A stretch of DNA of 64,000 bases from Candidatus Zixiibacteriota bacterium (lineage in GTDB: Bacteria; Zixibacteria; MSB-5A5; JAABVY01; JAHJOQ01): positions 1 to 64,000 of the forward strand of contig JAHJOQ010000040.1 of assembly GCA_018820315.1 (NCBI GenBank). The letters run 5' to 3'. The first letter of the stretch is position 1. Each line of letters starts with the position of its first letter. Below are positions 36,812 through 46,198 of the stretch, piece by piece. Below the pieces are notes generated by a model. The model saw nothing but the letters and a program-made list of their open reading frames with translations, had not been told where the DNA came from and made no database searches. A program made the position numbers and the translations under genes.

Positions 36812-36963
36812 TTTCATCGGTATGACAGCGCTTCGCGCTGTACTTGGGGTGTGTGCGCGGTAGATCCTTCGGGACTCAGGAGGCCTGTCCACATCTGCCC
36901 GAATGCATGCATTCGGGAACGCACAGACAATATCGCCTGTTCAGATGCAATACACGATTGGGA
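36812..36963. other. Intergenic sequence upstream of hemL
   Basis: Contains a perfect 20-bp palindrome (CCCGAATGCA/TGCATTCGGG, 36898-36917) and a GTCCACATCTGCC word also present near 16960 in altered form. No gene. Confidence 0.4.
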
Positions 36964-36990
36964 TTGACAGATAGAGCTGATAACTATACT
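36964..36990 (+). promoter_or_regulatory. Candidate promoter for hemL-hemE
   Basis: TTGACA, 15 bp, TATACT, 46 bp upstream of the hemL start. The spacer is shorter than ideal. It implies that hemL-hemE are transcribed separately from hemA. Confidence 0.45.
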
Positions 36991-37036
36991 TAGAGAGCAG
37001 GATCACAGAACCAGAGGCTCAAACACGGAATGAGAC

Positions 37037-38332
37037 ATGTCAAGCACGGAAAAATCTGAGAGATTGTTGGAGTTATCGAAGAAGGTAATGCCGGGAGGTG
37101 TCAACTCTCCCGTGCGAGCATTCAAATCGGTTGGAGGCATTCCGCGCTTCATCGAACGTGGCGAAGGTGCATATCTGGTCGATGTCGACGGTAATCGTTA
37201 TCTCGACTTCTGTTGCTCATGGGGACCACTCATTCTCGGCCACGCCGACGCTGATGTTGTCGCGGCAGTCAAACAGCAAGTCGACAAGGGAATGACCTAC
37301 GGCGCATCGACCGAGCTCGAATGCCAAATGGCGGAGTTCATTGTCGGGAGCATCGACGCTGTCGAGAAAGTCAGATTCGTCTCGTCAGGCACCGAAGCCG
37401 TGATGTCTGCGATTCGTCTCGCGCGAGGATTCACCAGGCGTGATCTGATTCTCAAATTCGACGGCTGCTATCACGGACACAGTGACCACCTGCTGGTCAG
37501 CGCCGGATCGGGGCTGGTTACTTTCGGACAGCCATCATCGGCAGGCGTTCCCGATGCGATGACCGGACAGACTGCGGTTCTGCCTCTCGATGACGATGCG
37601 GCACTCGAAAAGTTTTTCGCGGAGCATGGTGACAGGCTGGCGGCTGCGATCATCGAGGGAATTCCCGCGAACAACGGACTGCTGGTGCAGCGACACGATT
37701 TCGTGCGGCTTCTGCGATCACTCACCGAAAAACATGGCGCGCTGATGATATTTGACGAAGTCATCACCGGCTTCCGCGTTGGAGTGGGGGGCGCGGCGGC
37801 ATATTACGGTATAAGCCCCGATCTGCTGACATACGGCAAAATTATCGGTGGCGGCATGCCGGTTGGTGCATTTGGCGGTCGTGCCGATGTCATGAATTTG
37901 CTTTCGCCAGATGGCCCGGTCTATCAGGCGGGGACGCTGTCGGGAAACCCGGTTGCTATGGTTGCAGGCTTGACTACATTGAAGAAGCTTGCCGACGGTC
38001 GCATACACAGCAAACTTGAGCAGAAGAATAGAAAGTTTGTAAGTGAAGTTACGTCACAGCTTGACAGCAGCGCGATAAACATTGCCGGTGTGGCATCCAT
38101 GTTCTGGATTGTCTTTCAGCGCGACCTGCCGCGATCAGCCGAAGCTATCAGCAAAGATGGAATATCTCACTACAATCGCATGCACAGCAAAGTTCTCGAC
38201 AGCGGACTCTATATGCCACCATCAGGTTACGAAGTCTGCTTCATATCTGCTGCTCACACCGATGAGATGCTGACGGACGCCGCCGCCAAACTTGCATCGC
38301 TAATCAGAGAGGAAGCTCACGAGTGGTCATAG
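37037..38332 (+). CDS. hemL: Glutamate-1-semialdehyde 2,1-aminomutase
   Basis: 431 residues. A PLP enzyme of the class-III aminotransferase fold that converts glutamate-1-semialdehyde to 5-aminolevulinate in the cytoplasm. Visible landmarks: MPGGVNSPVRAFKSVGG at the N-terminus, SSGTEAVMSAIRLARGFT (phosphate binding), the PLP ring aspartate Asp240 (LMIFDEVITGFRV) and the Schiff-base Lys268 (YGKIIGGGMPVGAFGG), then AGTLSGNPVAM. It overlaps hemE by 10 bp, an operon arrangement. Confidence 0.97.
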   Translation: MSSTEKSERLLELSKKVMPGGVNSPVRAFKSVGGIPRFIERGEGAYLVDVDGNRYLDFCCSWGPLILGHADADVVAAVKQQVDKGMTYGASTELECQMAEFIVGSIDAVEKVRFVSSGTEAVMSAIRLARGFTRRDLILKFDGCYHGHSDHLLVSAGSGLVTFGQPSSAGVPDAMTGQTAVLPLDDDAALEKFFAEHGDRLAAAIIEGIPANNGLLVQRHDFVRLLRSLTEKHGALMIFDEVITGFRVGVGGAAAYYGISPDLLTYGKIIGGGMPVGAFGGRADVMNLLSPDGPVYQAGTLSGNPVAMVAGLTTLKKLADGRIHSKLEQKNRKFVSEVTSQLDSSAINIAGVASMFWIVFQRDLPRSAEAISKDGISHYNRMHSKVLDSGLYMPPSGYEVCFISAAHTDEMLTDAAAKLASLIREEAHEWS

Positions 38333-39345
38333 AGAATAGCAGTTTTATCCGAGCCTGTTACGGACGTAATGATGGTAGAATCCCTATCTGGATAATGCGT
38401 CAGGCAGGAAGGTATCTGCCGGAGTATCGCAGTGTCCGTAAGAAAGTCTCCTTTCTTGAGTTATGCCGCTCGCCTGAGCTTATTGCCGAGGTGGTTCGCC
38501 AACCGATAGAGAGATTCGATCTTGATGCCGCAATTCTATTCTCTGATATTCTGACTCCGTTCGAACCGATGGGAGTCAAGGTCGATTTCCCGGAGGGTGG
38601 ACCACAGCTTGAATTCACTATCAACGAGCCCAAAGATGTAAAAAGACTTTCCGATTTTGATATTGAGAAAGAACTCTCGTTCGTGTTCGATGGCATACGC
38701 GAGATAAAGAAGATCCTCGCCGGAAAGCCGTTGATCGGCTTTGCCGGATCGCCATTTACGCTGGCCTCCTATTTGATCGAGGGGCAGGCATCGAAGAATT
38801 TCAACAACGCAAAGAAATTCATTTATCAGCACCCTAAAGCAGCAGAGGAAATGCTAGAGCTGCTCACCGATGTGGTCGCACGTTATCTTGAAGCGCAGAT
38901 CGACGCAGGCGCCGATGTTGTGCAGGTCTTCGATAGCTGGGGGGGCATACTGTCGAATGACGACTATCTGCGGTGGTCAGCAAGACCGGTCGAAAAGATA
39001 TTCAGTCAGCTTGCCAACAAGAAAGTCCCGCGAATACTATTCGTCAACAATCTCGCACCGTACATAGATATTGTCAGAGATATCGATTGCGAGGTTGTGG
39101 GGGTTGACTATCGCATGGAAATCTCCGACGCCGCGAAGTCTCTGCCGGGGAAATCAGTGCAGGGGAATCTCGATCCTTCCGTGCTGTTCGGCACCACGGA
39201 AAACGTCGTCAGGCAGACTAAACGTATCATTGACAGCATCAAGAATCCGAATCGATTGATATTTAATCTGGGTCACGGAATCCTGCCGGAGACACCGATC
39301 GAAGCAGTCCAGGCACTCGTCGATACAGTCCACAACTATCGTTAG
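38323..39345 (+). CDS. hemE: Uroporphyrinogen decarboxylase
   Basis: 340 residues, GTG start inside the end of hemL. It removes four carboxylates from uroporphyrinogen III to give coproporphyrinogen III. The signatures are MRQAGRYLPEYR near residue 25, LFSDILTPFEPMG (catalytic Asp region), IGFAGSPFTLASYLIEGQ, VVQVFDSWGGILS and FNLGHGILPETP at the C-terminus. Together with hemL and hemA it shows a C5 haem route; hemB, hemC and hemD are not in the window. Confidence 0.97.
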   Translation: MVIENSSFIRACYGRNDGRIPIWIMRQAGRYLPEYRSVRKKVSFLELCRSPELIAEVVRQPIERFDLDAAILFSDILTPFEPMGVKVDFPEGGPQLEFTINEPKDVKRLSDFDIEKELSFVFDGIREIKKILAGKPLIGFAGSPFTLASYLIEGQASKNFNNAKKFIYQHPKAAEEMLELLTDVVARYLEAQIDAGADVVQVFDSWGGILSNDDYLRWSARPVEKIFSQLANKKVPRILFVNNLAPYIDIVRDIDCEVVGVDYRMEISDAAKSLPGKSVQGNLDPSVLFGTTENVVRQTKRIIDSIKNPNRLIFNLGHGILPETPIEAVQALVDTVHNYR

Positions 39346-39406
39346 TGCGTGTCGGTCAGATTTCCGTAGCAAAGCCTATCTTCCTGCTTCCTATATACCG
39401 TTTTTC

Positions 39407-39611
39407 GGGCGTGTTGAAAAAGTCACTGACCGCGGAACGTGGTCATCGCGAGGAGCGAAGCGACGTGGCGATCTTTTTCCTCTGCGCTGTCAGGAACCCC
39501 TTCCTGACAGCTGAATAAATCGGGCAGGAAAGGATTCCTGCCCGCGCATAATACGACGACATTGCCACGCTTCGCTCGCTATGACATCATTTAGGGTTTT
39601 TCAACAAGCCC
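39407..39611. mobile_element. MITE-like element with terminal inverted repeats and nested hairpins
   Basis: 205 bp, from GGGCGTGTTGAAAAAGTC to the inverse-type end TTTAGGGTTTTTCAACAAGCCC. Sub-terminal arms are CATCGCGAGGAGCGAAGCGA and its loose inverse CATTGCCACGCTTCGCTCGC. The core has hairpins GCTGTCAGGAA-CCCC-TTCCTGACAGC (39486-39511) and CGGGCAGGAA-AGGA-TTCCTGCCCG (39521-39544). The same pair of hairpins in inverted order occupies the element at 36610. It does not encode a protein. Confidence 0.8.
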
Positions 39612-39653
39612 TTTCAACGGTTTGACATAGCTCTGCGCTTTCTATTTCAGAAG

Positions 39654-39714
39654 CAGGGCAGAATCCCGTAGCGAAGCGGAGCGGCAAGCCCTGAGCTTCG
39701 AAGGGTTCTGCCTG
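39654..39714. repeat. Palindromic repeat, variable-arm family
   Basis: Arms CAGGGCAGAATCCC and GGGTTCTGCCTG around GTAGCGAAGCGGAGCGGC. It ends 5 bp before the stop codon of the sigma-54 regulator gene on the other strand and may work as its 3' end structure. Confidence 0.65.
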
Positions 39715-39718
39715 TTCA

Positions 39719-41071
39719 CTACTCGATTCCGAATTCTTCAAGCTTGCGGTAAAGGGAAGAGAGACCTATCCCGAGGATTTTCGCGGCGAGTCTCTTGTCA
39801 TTGTCGCAGTGTGTAAGAGTCTTTAAGATCAGATCCTTCTCGAAACTCTTCACAGCGGTCTTGTACTCCGTCGTTCGATTCTGCTCCGGAACATTTAGAG
39901 TGATATCATCGGGGAGATTCTGCAGTTGAATCTCCTCATCGTTGCACATCACGACTGCGCGTTCCACCACATTCCGCAACTCGCGAATATTGCCCGGCCA
40001 TCTGTGATTTTCCAGAGCGGTCATCGCTACCAGCGAGAAACTTCGAACAGGCGAGACGATTCGTTCAGTTGTTTCTTTCAGGAAAAACTCTGCAAGTTCC
40101 GGAATGTCGCCCGTTCTGCGGCGCAACGGAGGAACAGCGATCTCGATGATGTTCAGCCTGAAGAAAAGCTCCTCGCGGAAAGTCCCCTCGGCAACCTGCT
40201 CTCGCAAGTCCTTCGCACAGGCTGAGACGATCGTAAGATCGATAGACACCGGTTTGGTCTTTCCGATTGGAGTGATTTCGCGCTCCTCGATAGCCCGGAG
40301 AAGTTTTGCCTGCATCGGCAATGGCAGATATGCGATCTCGTCAAGAAACAGAGTACCTTTGTGCGCGGACTCGAAAACGCCCTTTGTTTCAGCAATAGCA
40401 CCCGTGAATGCTCCTGCGGAATGTCCGAAAAACTCAGATTCAAGCAACTGCTCCGGAATTGCCGCGCAGTTGACAGCGATGAATGGATGACTCTTGCGAT
40501 TAGATTCGAAATGAAGTGCTTTTGCGACAAGCTCCTTGCCGGTGCCACTCTCACCGATTATCAACGCATGAGAATCGGCCCTGGCAACTCGCTTGATCAA
40601 CTCTTTCAGCCCCTGCACTTGTATGCTGCTTCCGATTATCTTATCGATAGCAAACTGCTCAGCTGCCGCAGTCTTTGCGGAGGCTGTTGTCCCGTCTGGA
40701 CGATTCGACATGATCCGTTCAATTTTCTGTTGGATATCCTCGAATACAATCGGCTTCAATACATAATCCTGCGCGCCCGACTTGATTGCCTCTACAGCCG
40801 TTTCGACCGTTCCGAATGAAGTGAACATGATGACATCGATGTCGCGGTAGTCCGACCGCAGATGCTCAAGAAGCTCCATGCCGCCCATGTTTGGCATTTT
40901 GATATCTGAGATAACGACGTCAATCTTCCTTGTCTTGAGCTTCATGAGAGCGTCCCTGCCGTCAGCGGCGGTTGTCACGCTCATTCCGACAGTTCGCAAG
41001 TACTCAGCGAGCGGTTCCCGAACGTCCTGTTCGTCTTCGACAATCATGACCCTTGCGGATTTGATGCTCAA
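39719..41071 (-). CDS. Sigma-54-dependent response regulator (NtrC/AtoC type), partner of the di-haem kinase
   Basis: 450 residues. Receiver domain with Asp56 (VVISDIKMPN) and Lys in YVLKPIVFEDI. The central AAA+ domain has Walker A GESGTGKELVAKAL, the sigma-54 contact loop FFGHSAGAFTGAIAET, Walker B GTLFLDEIAYLPL and ELFFRLNIIEIAVPPLRRR. The C-terminal Fis-type helix-turn-helix is KRLAAKILGIGLSSLYRKLEEF. It overlaps the upstream kinase gene by 4 bp. Its targets are not evident in this window; candidates would be genes with -24/-12 promoters that respond to the redox or gas signal sensed by the kinase. Confidence 0.95.
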   Translation of the reverse strand: MSIKSARVMIVEDEQDVREPLAEYLRTVGMSVTTAADGRDALMKLKTRKIDVVISDIKMPNMGGMELLEHLRSDYRDIDVIMFTSFGTVETAVEAIKSGAQDYVLKPIVFEDIQQKIERIMSNRPDGTTASAKTAAAEQFAIDKIIGSSIQVQGLKELIKRVARADSHALIIGESGTGKELVAKALHFESNRKSHPFIAVNCAAIPEQLLESEFFGHSAGAFTGAIAETKGVFESAHKGTLFLDEIAYLPLPMQAKLLRAIEEREITPIGKTKPVSIDLTIVSACAKDLREQVAEGTFREELFFRLNIIEIAVPPLRRRTGDIPELAEFFLKETTERIVSPVRSFSLVAMTALENHRWPGNIRELRNVVERAVVMCNDEEIQLQNLPDDITLNVPEQNRTTEYKTAVKSFEKDLILKTLTHCDNDKRLAAKILGIGLSSLYRKLEEFGIE

Positions 41072-43023
41072 TGCGACCTCTTTCTCGGCAGTTTGATCAA
41101 AAAGGTGGCGCCTTCACCGGGCCTGCTTCTCGCCGTAATCTCTCCCCCCATGTCGGTGATAATTCTATAAGTGACAGACAAACCGAGGCCGGTACCCTTG
41201 CCGACCGGTTTGGTTGAGTAGAACGGCTCGAATATCTGCTTGGCATCATTGGTTCTGATCCCTTCGCCGTTGTCGGTTACGGAAATCACGACCTCTCTGT
41301 CGCTATCGGTGGACTCGACTAGCACACTCAGACTTGGGTGCTGCACGTCTTCCATTGCATCGAACGCATTTATGATAACGTTCATAATCGCTTGTACAAG
41401 TTGATCGCGGCGAACCTCCAGCATAATCCGAGCGGGTGGATAGTTGAATTTGATGGAGACATTCTTAGCTCTGGCATCAAAACTCGCAATTTCGATCGCC
41501 CCTCTTACAATTTCGATAATGTCGGTGGCGATCATTCTCTCGTCAGGAACCCGTGCAAAATCCGAGAGGTTGCGCACAATCTTTCTGATTCTGTCTATAT
41601 GATAAGTAATGAGATCGAGATTGTGCGATTGTTTTTCGGGGTCACTGATCTTTTGTGTTATCTGAACGAGTGACGATATGGCCGCAAGTGGATTGCCAAC
41701 TTCATGCGCGACACCTGCTGCAAGCTGCCCGATCGATGCAAGTCGCTCATGGCGTTCCTGATTCTGCATCATCTGCCGCTGTTCGGTGATATCGGCCAGC
41801 ATCACCAGCAGGGATTCATCCGTCTCACCGCTTACCATCAACGCGCTGACCTCGAAGTATCGTGGATCGTCGCCACCGGCGTTCACGAGCTCTACTCCCG
41901 AAGCAACCTCGCTTGAGCTGAGAGCTCGACGGACCGCTTCGCCGCGAAATATCTGGCGTAACAGCTCGAAATCATCAACCGCTCGATTGAGCAGCGCATC
42001 GCAGTTTGATCCAACCAGTTTGCAGAACTGTCTATTCGCAAAACGAATCTGTCCTGATTTTGTTAGTCCAAGAAGCCCCTGAGGCGAATGCTCCAGAATG
42101 AATTGGAGCTTGTTCTTCTCTTCTTCCAGCGCACTCTGTGACTCCCTCAGAGATTGAGTGCGTTCTTCGACCCGAAGTTCCAGGTCCTCATAGAGCCGCT
42201 CCAGTTGGCCTGCAGTCTCATCGATTTGATATCCGATGAAACCCGTAAGATCACTTCTGGGATTTGAGGGTACTCTCGAGAAATCTCCTCCGGCGATCCG
42301 CTTGAGCCTCCCAGCGATCGCTACCAACGGCTTGTATGCAACAAGGCGCAGGAGGAAATAGACCGAAACCGACACTACCACGAGGAGAAACCCAAATATC
42401 ATTAAATGATTGACGCGAGTGGCGAGAATGTCTTTGTCGAGCTGTGCCAGCGAGAAATCCACAACGAGTGTGCCGCGTCGTTTCGATTCATCCAGATGAC
42501 ACAGCGCACATCGCGGCTGGTTCTCGATCGGCTTCACAAAATGATAAGTTCGAACTCCTTCATCAGAAAGGTAAATCAATTCACGTTCTTCGGGTCTGGA
42601 GACGAGCGCGTGGCAGGACTTGCAGTCCGGGATTGACAGGAGATGAAGCTTCTTCCCGAGCTCCGCTGAGTCCTTTGAGAATACGACAGTGGTGTCGAGA
42701 GAGACCATACGGAGCGCATTGAAGATTGTGTCCTGTCCTATCTTTTCGAGATATGCCTGCGCACGCTCCTTCTTGTTGCCTGATTCATCCAGCATGATCG
42801 ATTCAAAGACGTCTGTGATCGTTTCCACCTGCCGATCCATCTCCAGTCGCTTCTGTTCAGAATATCGTCTATCGATAATAAACCCGGCTGCGAGAAGTAT
42901 GATGACAAACAGGGATGAAATGGCGACCACTGCCTTGAGAAGCAGTCTGTAGGTAAGCTTCTTCTCGTCGGAGAATACTGCCGATTGTCTCTGGCTGGGT
43001 GTCAGGTTTTCAGGTTCACTCAT
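41068..43023 (-). CDS. Sensor histidine kinase with two periplasmic c-type haem motifs
   Basis: 651 residues. Membrane helices at about 30-50 and 205-226 enclose a periplasmic sensor of about 155 residues that holds two CxxCH motifs: Cys134-Cys137-His138 (IPDCKSCHAL) and Cys172-Cys175-His176 (QPRCALCHLD). A HAMP domain (about 225-280), a coiled coil and a PAS domain (about 310-420) follow. The kinase core has the phospho-acceptor His in LAAGVAHEVGNPLAAISSL, N-box AIMNVIINAFDAM and GKGTGLGLSVTYRII. The haem motifs predict attachment of two haems c outside the cytoplasm and sensing of redox state, oxygen, NO or a similar ligand. The ATGA overlap with the sigma-54 regulator makes them a cognate pair. 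Confidence 0.93.
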   Translation of the reverse strand: MSEPENLTPSQRQSAVFSDEKKLTYRLLLKAVVAISSLFVIILLAAGFIIDRRYSEQKRLEMDRQVETITDVFESIMLDESGNKKERAQAYLEKIGQDTIFNALRMVSLDTTVVFSKDSAELGKKLHLLSIPDCKSCHALVSRPEERELIYLSDEGVRTYHFVKPIENQPRCALCHLDESKRRGTLVVDFSLAQLDKDILATRVNHLMIFGFLLVVVSVSVYFLLRLVAYKPLVAIAGRLKRIAGGDFSRVPSNPRSDLTGFIGYQIDETAGQLERLYEDLELRVEERTQSLRESQSALEEEKNKLQFILEHSPQGLLGLTKSGQIRFANRQFCKLVGSNCDALLNRAVDDFELLRQIFRGEAVRRALSSSEVASGVELVNAGGDDPRYFEVSALMVSGETDESLLVMLADITEQRQMMQNQERHERLASIGQLAAGVAHEVGNPLAAISSLVQITQKISDPEKQSHNLDLITYHIDRIRKIVRNLSDFARVPDERMIATDIIEIVRGAIEIASFDARAKNVSIKFNYPPARIMLEVRRDQLVQAIMNVIINAFDAMEDVQHPSLSVLVESTDSDREVVISVTDNGEGIRTNDAKQIFEPFYSTKPVGKGTGLGLSVTYRIITDMGGEITARSRPGEGATFLIKLPRKRSH

Positions 43024-43301
43024 ATCAGCTTATTTGGCATTCATTCTGTTTTGGAAAATCCCCTCGGATTCTGATTGCGACAAAATACGTCACCTATTTA
43101 CATCTTTTTCGGGGAAATGCAACAGCATTCATACTGTTTGTCGGGCACTTATGCAACTCCATAGACAAAACATACCATATATCCATGTTTCTACCATAGA
43201 ATGGCCTTTTTCGCAGGATGTTCCTTCAAATCAGGATTATTGCGGATTGCTCCGGAGCTCACATCCGGCGTGTGACGGTGTGTGGTTTGCAATCTATGTG
43301 A

Positions 43302-44654
43302 TTAGAATCTCAGTGTGAAGGCAGTCTCGTTGCCGGGAGTCGATTTGACGCTGATGCCCCCTTTGTGTAATCGCATAACTTGTCGTGAGATAGATAACCC
43401 GATACCTGAACCATCCTTCCGCGTCGTAAAGAATGGCGTGAAAATCTTGTCAATGACTTCGCTGTCGATTCCAGGACCATTATCAGCAACAGTGATGACC
43501 GCCCTGCCGCGACTGTCCAGGCCGGATCTCAGTTCAATAGAGGGATTCTGTTTGTCGGCGAGTGCATGGATTGAGTTCAGCACGAGGTTGATAAGCACTT
43601 GCTCGATCAGTTCCGGGTCTGCCCTAAGCTGGATGTTTGGAGACTCGATCTTGATTTTCAGGTCAATACTATGAGACTCCGATTGCTCAGCCATCAGTTG
43701 ACCAACTCTTCTGAGTAAGTCCGACACAGAAACCAACTGAATGTTGGGTTTGGGGATGCGAGCCAGACTTCTATATGCTGCAACAAAGCGCAGCAGCCCT
43801 CTGCTTCGCTTCTCGATCGTTGTGGCAGCATCCTGGATATCATTTCGAGCATCCTCAGATAGTTCAGATTCGGCGGATTCTGTACCCGATCTCTTGACAA
43901 TATCATCGATTGTCGAAGCCAGTGAAGCAATCGGTGTGACGGAATTCATTATCTCGTGCGTCAGAACTCGAATCAGCTTCTGCCAAGCTTCCATCTCCTG
44001 CTCGGAAAGTTCACTCTCGATATTCTGCATGGACACGAGTCTCATCGTCTGATTGTGAAGCCTGAATTCGGTAGCATAAATGCTCAGACGAAGCGTTTCG
44101 GTTGGAAGCTCGATTTTCACCAGAGCCTTATCCCCCGATCTCAATTCATGCAGAGTCTTTGCAAGCTTCTCAGAGACAGCTTTCAGATTGCTGATGTTCC
44201 GCAGGCTCGGCAGGCCGAAAAGTCGCCTCGCTGCGTTGTTGATCAGGTCGACATTGCCATCTTTGTCATAGGACATGATTCCGAGACCGATGTGTTGGAC
44301 AACTGTCTGGAGATAGCGATACTGCTCTTCCTTCTCCGTGCGGGCTTTCTGAAACTCGGCGATTACACTCGAAAAAGCCTCGTTCAGCTCCTCGAAAGAC
44401 TTGCCCTTGGCACTCCTGGAGAAACTCTGTGAAAAATCTGAATACTTGATGGACAGTAGAAATCGAGTCAATCCACGATTTGTCTCTTCTATATAGTGGA
44501 TAAGTGACATAATCTGCAATACGATGGCAACACCGACAATCAGGCTCGTGGCATAGAGTGTGGTTTCTGTCAGGAGATAGATGATCAGGTAGATCGAAGC
44601 CGCCAGAAAGATCACCCTCGTGACGCAGACTGCGCGAAAAAGTCTATAAGTCAT
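43302..44654 (-). CDS. Sensor histidine kinase (NtrY-like), partner of the exporter regulator
   Basis: 450 residues. Two closely spaced membrane helices (about 12-28 and 33-53) with almost no periplasmic loop, so the signal is probably sensed in the membrane or cytoplasm. A linker, a PAS domain (about 112-205, HIGLGIMSYDKDGNVDLINNAARRLFGL), and then the kinase core with His233 (RVLTHEIMNSVTPIASLAST), N-box VLINLVLNSIHAL, G1 VADNGPGI and G2 SGIGLSISRQVMRLHKGG. It overlaps the end of the sigma-54 regulator gene by 11 bp. Its gene order (regulator first, then kinase) is the reverse of the neighbouring di-haem pair. Confidence 0.94.
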   Translation of the reverse strand: MTYRLFRAVCVTRVIFLAASIYLIIYLLTETTLYATSLIVGVAIVLQIMSLIHYIEETNRGLTRFLLSIKYSDFSQSFSRSAKGKSFEELNEAFSSVIAEFQKARTEKEEQYRYLQTVVQHIGLGIMSYDKDGNVDLINNAARRLFGLPSLRNISNLKAVSEKLAKTLHELRSGDKALVKIELPTETLRLSIYATEFRLHNQTMRLVSMQNIESELSEQEMEAWQKLIRVLTHEIMNSVTPIASLASTIDDIVKRSGTESAESELSEDARNDIQDAATTIEKRSRGLLRFVAAYRSLARIPKPNIQLVSVSDLLRRVGQLMAEQSESHSIDLKIKIESPNIQLRADPELIEQVLINLVLNSIHALADKQNPSIELRSGLDSRGRAVITVADNGPGIDSEVIDKIFTPFFTTRKDGSGIGLSISRQVMRLHKGGISVKSTPGNETAFTLRF

Positions 44655-46020
44655 GTTTTCGCATTCTTCTGTAGAGAGATGTTCTCGTCAGACCCAGTTC
44701 CTTGGCTGCGTGGGAAACATTTCCGTCATGCTTAATCATAGCGTTCCTGATAACTTCCCGCTCCACTTCCTCAAGGTTGGAACTGTCGAACGCATGGTTC
44801 TTCCCCCTCGTTTCCCTGGATGCAAGGAAGAAATCTCCCGGCCCCAGGGTGTTGGAGTCACTCATAATTACTGCTCGTTCAACAGCATGCTGCAGCTCGC
44901 GCACATTTCCGGGCCAGTCGTATTTCTCAAGTCGTTTCAACGCGCTGACCAGGACTCTCGACCTGCTCTTGCCATACTTCTTGCAGAATATCTCAAGAAA
45001 ATGCTCGACCAGCAAATGGATATCTTCGCCCCGCTGTCTCAGCGGGGGGATTCTAATCTCGACAGTGTTAATCCTGTAGAGAAGATCCTGCCGAAATCGA
45101 TCCTCCGCTACCATGCTGTGGATAGGCAAGTTGGTCGCACAGACCAGTCGGATATCTATCGGAATGCTTGCATTCGAGCCGATCCGCGTAACCTGACGAT
45201 TCTGCAGAACCGATAGAAGTTTTGCCTGCAGCGGAAGCGGGAGATTCCCGATTTCGTCGAGGAAAAGCGTGCCTCCGGATGCTATCTCGAAACGTCCGGA
45301 TCGATCCTCCCTTGCATCGGTGAATGCGCCCTTCTTGTGGCCGAAGAGTTCACTTTCGAAGAGAGTCTCTGTAATTGCTCCCATGTCGACCGATATGAAG
45401 ACTTCATTTGCACGTTTTGACTGCCTGTGAATCTCCCGCGCGACCAGCTCTTTTCCGGTGCCATTCTCCCCAAGAATAAGCACATTGGCATCGGTGCCCG
45501 CGATCTTCTCGATCGTTGTGAACACTTCTTGCATGACCGATGAGGAGGCTATAAAATCGCTGAACTTTCGGTCAATGTCGTCGGATAGCATTTTCTCGCG
45601 AGTCTTCAGGCTCGCTACCTGAGTGCGCAGGCGTTTCAAGTCCAGGCCGGCAGATATCGTCGCCAGTAGCTTCTCATTCTGCCACGGCTTCAGCACGAAA
45701 TCAGTCGCGCCTTCTTTGATCGCCCGGACCGCCATCTCAACATCACCGTAAGCTGTGATCAGTATCACAACAGCGGAGGGATCTACTTGAAGAATCTGCT
45801 CCAGCCAGTGAAAACCCTCCCGACCGCTGCTGACATCATCAGAGAAGTTCATATCGAGCAATATAAGCGAGTAGTCTCTGGCAGTAAGGAGGTCTGGAAT
45901 CCTGGATGGATCGGTTTCGGTGTGGACTTCCTTAAGATGCTGCTTCAGAAAGATGCGTGCTGCCTGAAGGACATCCTCGTCATCATCCACAACCAGTATT
46001 CGGGCATCAATCTCAGTCAC
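44644..46020 (-). CDS. Sigma-54-dependent response regulator, divergent from the ABC exporter operon
   Basis: 458 residues. Receiver with acidic triad VDDDEDVL and Asp56 (LILLDMNFSDDV), Lys in FVLKPWQNEK. AAA+ core with Walker A GENGTGKELVAREIH, a sigma-54 loop in the variant form GAFTDA (HKKGAFTDAREDRSGRFE), Walker B GGTLFLDEIGNLPL and C-terminal Fis-type helix-turn-helix (SHAAKELGLTRTSLYRRMRKH). It is transcribed away from the exporter genes from a shared 246-bp gap that contains a sigma-54 promoter facing the exporter. This makes it the likely activator of that operon. Confidence 0.95.
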   Translation of the reverse strand: MTEIDARILVVDDDEDVLQAARIFLKQHLKEVHTETDPSRIPDLLTARDYSLILLDMNFSDDVSSGREGFHWLEQILQVDPSAVVILITAYGDVEMAVRAIKEGATDFVLKPWQNEKLLATISAGLDLKRLRTQVASLKTREKMLSDDIDRKFSDFIASSSVMQEVFTTIEKIAGTDANVLILGENGTGKELVAREIHRQSKRANEVFISVDMGAITETLFESELFGHKKGAFTDAREDRSGRFEIASGGTLFLDEIGNLPLPLQAKLLSVLQNRQVTRIGSNASIPIDIRLVCATNLPIHSMVAEDRFRQDLLYRINTVEIRIPPLRQRGEDIHLLVEHFLEIFCKKYGKSRSRVLVSALKRLEKYDWPGNVRELQHAVERAVIMSDSNTLGPGDFFLASRETRGKNHAFDSSNLEEVEREVIRNAMIKHDGNVSHAAKELGLTRTSLYRRMRKHDL

Positions 46021-46116
46021 GAGTTTTGAAATCCTCCTCGCTCACTCTCGAATATCCGCAATGTAGATTCCGCCTATATGTAATGAAAGGGAAATCTCTT
46101 CAATCCTGTACGAAAA

Positions 46117-46150
46117 CGAACACTATTTGTTGCAGAATCGGACACTGTTT
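46117..46150 (+). promoter_or_regulatory. Candidate enhancer: two direct repeats spaced 22 bp
   Basis: CGAACACTATTT (46117-46128) and CGGACACTGTTT (46139-46150) differ at two positions and repeat with a 22-bp period, two helical turns. A looser inverted pair CGAAAAC/GTTTTCG spans the same stretch. They lie 50-83 bp upstream of the -24 box, a usual place for NtrC-type activator sites. Confidence 0.5.
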
Positions 46151-46198
46151 TCGAGCTTGTGAGATATAACATATTGTCATACTGCATCTTACAATTGT

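Noticed and set aside
36609-36825. Two overlapping plus-strand frames between hemA and hemL
   Set aside because: Both lie inside the MITE-like element and its hairpins; the peptides repeat the hairpin sequence.
42999-43301. Sigma-54 promoter in the gap before the di-haem kinase gene
   Set aside because: TTGGCATTCATTCTGTT has the -24 GG but no GC at the right -12 distance, and it faces the wrong way for the kinase gene.
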